From Bacteroidales bacterium (GTDB taxonomy: Bacteria > Bacteroidota > Bacteroidia > Bacteroidales > UBA1715): 64,000 nucleotides of DNA. The stretch is taken from positions 186,001 to 250,000 of the forward strand of contig JAFXAU010000031.1 in NCBI GenBank assembly GCA_017516865.1. The letters run 5' to 3'. Positions 62,825-64,000 of the stretch are shown here, piece after piece. Below the pieces are notes generated by a model. That model was given only the letters and a program-made list of their open reading frames with translations, was not told the origin of the DNA and searched no databases. The stretch's first letter is position 1; each line of letters begins with the position of its first letter. A program made the position numbers and the translations under genes.

Positions 62825-64000
62825 ATGAACAAGATTATTTTACATTCTGTTTTATTCAACAACGACCAATGCGACATTCTGATTGAAGATAATTTGTTTT
62901 CAAAAATTGGGAAAGAACTTTCTGCACACGATAAAGAAAATGCAGAAATCATTGACTGTAGCCAATTTGCGATTCTACCTGCATTCTACAATGCCCACTG
63001 TCACGCCGCAATGACGCTGTTTAGAGGTTTTGCCGACGACAAGCCGCTCCACGAATGGCTTACCAACTATATTTGGCCAATGGAGGCTAAACTTACACCC
63101 AAAGATGTTGAGACAGGCAGCAGGCTCGCTGTTTTAGAAATGATAAAATCGGGCACGGTTTTCTTTGCGGACATGTACTATATGCGTGAAGAAACAATGA
63201 AGGTTGTAGAAGAAATGGGAATCCGTGCGAACATCGGTGTTACAATTGCCGACGCAATCATGTCAGAAACGTCCCTCGAAGACAACTTCAAATTTCTCGA
63301 AAAGCATATCGGCGAATCTGAACGAATTCAATTGTCTGTCATGCCCCATGCAATCTACACAAACTCCGAAAAAACATTTCGCCACTGTGTTGAAATTGCT
63401 CAAAAAGAAAACTATTTTATCCACACGCATCTTTCCGAAACAAAAAAAGAAGTAGACGATTGTATTGCCCAACACAATTGTACGCCTGTAGAACTGATTG
63501 ACCATTACGGAGCATTGAACGACAAACTGATTGCTGCCCATTGCGTTCACTTTACCGAAAGTGACAAAAAAATGTTTGCCAATGCCGGAGCGACGGCAAT
63601 CATCAATACGTGTTCCAATCTTAAATTGCAAAGCGGCATTCCAAACATAAACGATTTGAAGAGCCACGGAATCAATATTGCAATTGGCACCGACGGAGCC
63701 TCGTCGAACAACAACCTCGACATGCAGGAGGAGATGAAATTCGCCGCTTTGGTTGCAAACAGCCATGCGGAATACGACAAACTTTCCGCTTCGGAGATAC
63801 TCAAATTGGCTACAGAAGCCAGTGCAAAAGCATACGGACTTTCGAACGCAGGAAAGATTCAGGAAGGCTGTCTCGCCGACTGTATTCTGCTCAACAGAAA
63901 CGACTTACGGCTGAATCCGAACCACGACATTATAAGCAACTGGGTTTACGGAGCAAATTCCAATGCAATTGACTCCGTAATCTGCAACGGAACATTCGTC
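62825..64000 (+). CDS. Amidohydrolase, 5-methylthioadenosine/S-adenosylhomocysteine deaminase-like (3' end cut by window)
   Basis: The frame is open from the ATG at 62825 to the window end: 392 codons, close to the usual ~430. It shows the metal motif NAHCHAAMTLFRGFADDKPL, HTHLSETKKEVDDC, AAHCVHFTESD and the GTDGASSNNNLDMQEEMKFA motif; these match MtaD-type deaminases (MTA/SAH, sometimes chlorohydrolase-like TrzN family). The C-terminal strand region is starting when the sequence ends. Reaction inferred from family. Confidence 0.88.
   Translation, partial: MNKIILHSVLFNNDQCDILIEDNLFSKIGKELSAHDKENAEIIDCSQFAILPAFYNAHCHAAMTLFRGFADDKPLHEWLTNYIWPMEAKLTPKDVETGSRLAVLEMIKSGTVFFADMYYMREETMKVVEEMGIRANIGVTIADAIMSETSLEDNFKFLEKHIGESERIQLSVMPHAIYTNSEKTFRHCVEIAQKENYFIHTHLSETKKEVDDCIAQHNCTPVELIDHYGALNDKLIAAHCVHFTESDKKMFANAGATAIINTCSNLKLQSGIPNINDLKSHGINIAIGTDGASSNNNLDMQEEMKFAALVANSHAEYDKLSASEILKLATEASAKAYGLSNAGKIQEGCLADCILLNRNDLRLNPNHDIISNWVYGANSNAIDSVICNGTFV

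Overview
The window comes from a member of the Bacteroidota, most likely the order Bacteroidales. The evidence is AT-rich DNA, almost no Shine-Dalgarno sequences, many copies of the Bacteroidota promoter element TAnnTTTG (with a TTG about 19-20 bases upstream in the best cases), a type IX secretion (type B) C-terminal domain, a BtuB/BtuG-like vitamin B12 uptake pair and DUF4143-type ATPases. I cannot name the genus. No rRNA, CRISPR array, integrase or transposase was seen. The gene at the right edge is cut by the window end.

Layout. 1-10.4 kb, minus strand: a GlmU-like nucleotidyltransferase, recF, ribonuclease Z with a STAS protein, then a surface or polymer-acetylation group (lipoprotein, large type IX-secreted protein, SGNH hydrolase, MBOAT acyltransferase). 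10.4-17.7 kb is an accessory region: a broken ORF6N gene, two different AAA_14/DUF4143 ATPases, a Sel1 protein, two unknown proteins with a possibly related domain, and a small HTH regulator. 17.7-25.7 kb: Ppx/GppA, PCMT, a sugar-kinase-like phosphotransferase with a free RapZ C-terminal domain, two surface proteins, SpoIID-like protein and RidA. 25.8-30.5 kb, plus strand: LOG protein, then deoxynucleoside kinase, Wzz-like protein, O-antigen ligase-like protein and ComB in a tight operon. 30.5-37.7 kb: small exported proteins, YggS, an unusually long RluA synthase, an esterase and thioredoxin reductase. 37.7-46.8 kb: carB with an attenuator leader, an AAA+ ATPase, 5-FTHF cyclo-ligase, purC, phoH, rpe and a DUF4924-like gene. 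46.9-54.2 kb: a GH2 beta-galactosidase-like lipoprotein, WbqC, a surface protein, lepB and dapB. 54.3-59.2 kb: translation genes (thrS-infC-rpmI-rplT; rpsF-rpsR-rplI; tRNA-Gln, tRNA-Ser). 59.3-62.7 kb: cobalamin riboswitch controlling BtuB/BtuG-like genes, followed by an MTA/SAH deaminase-like amidohydrolase.

The most notable signals are regulatory. (i) The two AAA_14/DUF4143 ATPase genes each carry a private array of three direct repeats just upstream of the promoter region: 32-base period for one, 23-base period for the other, with unrelated repeat sequences. (ii) carB is preceded by a complete attenuation unit: promoter, 32-codon leader peptide with a U-rich end, and a terminator whose 5' arm contains the leader stop codon. 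(iii) Two short intergenic transcripts are predicted on the minus strand, each with a well-spaced promoter and a factor-independent terminator.
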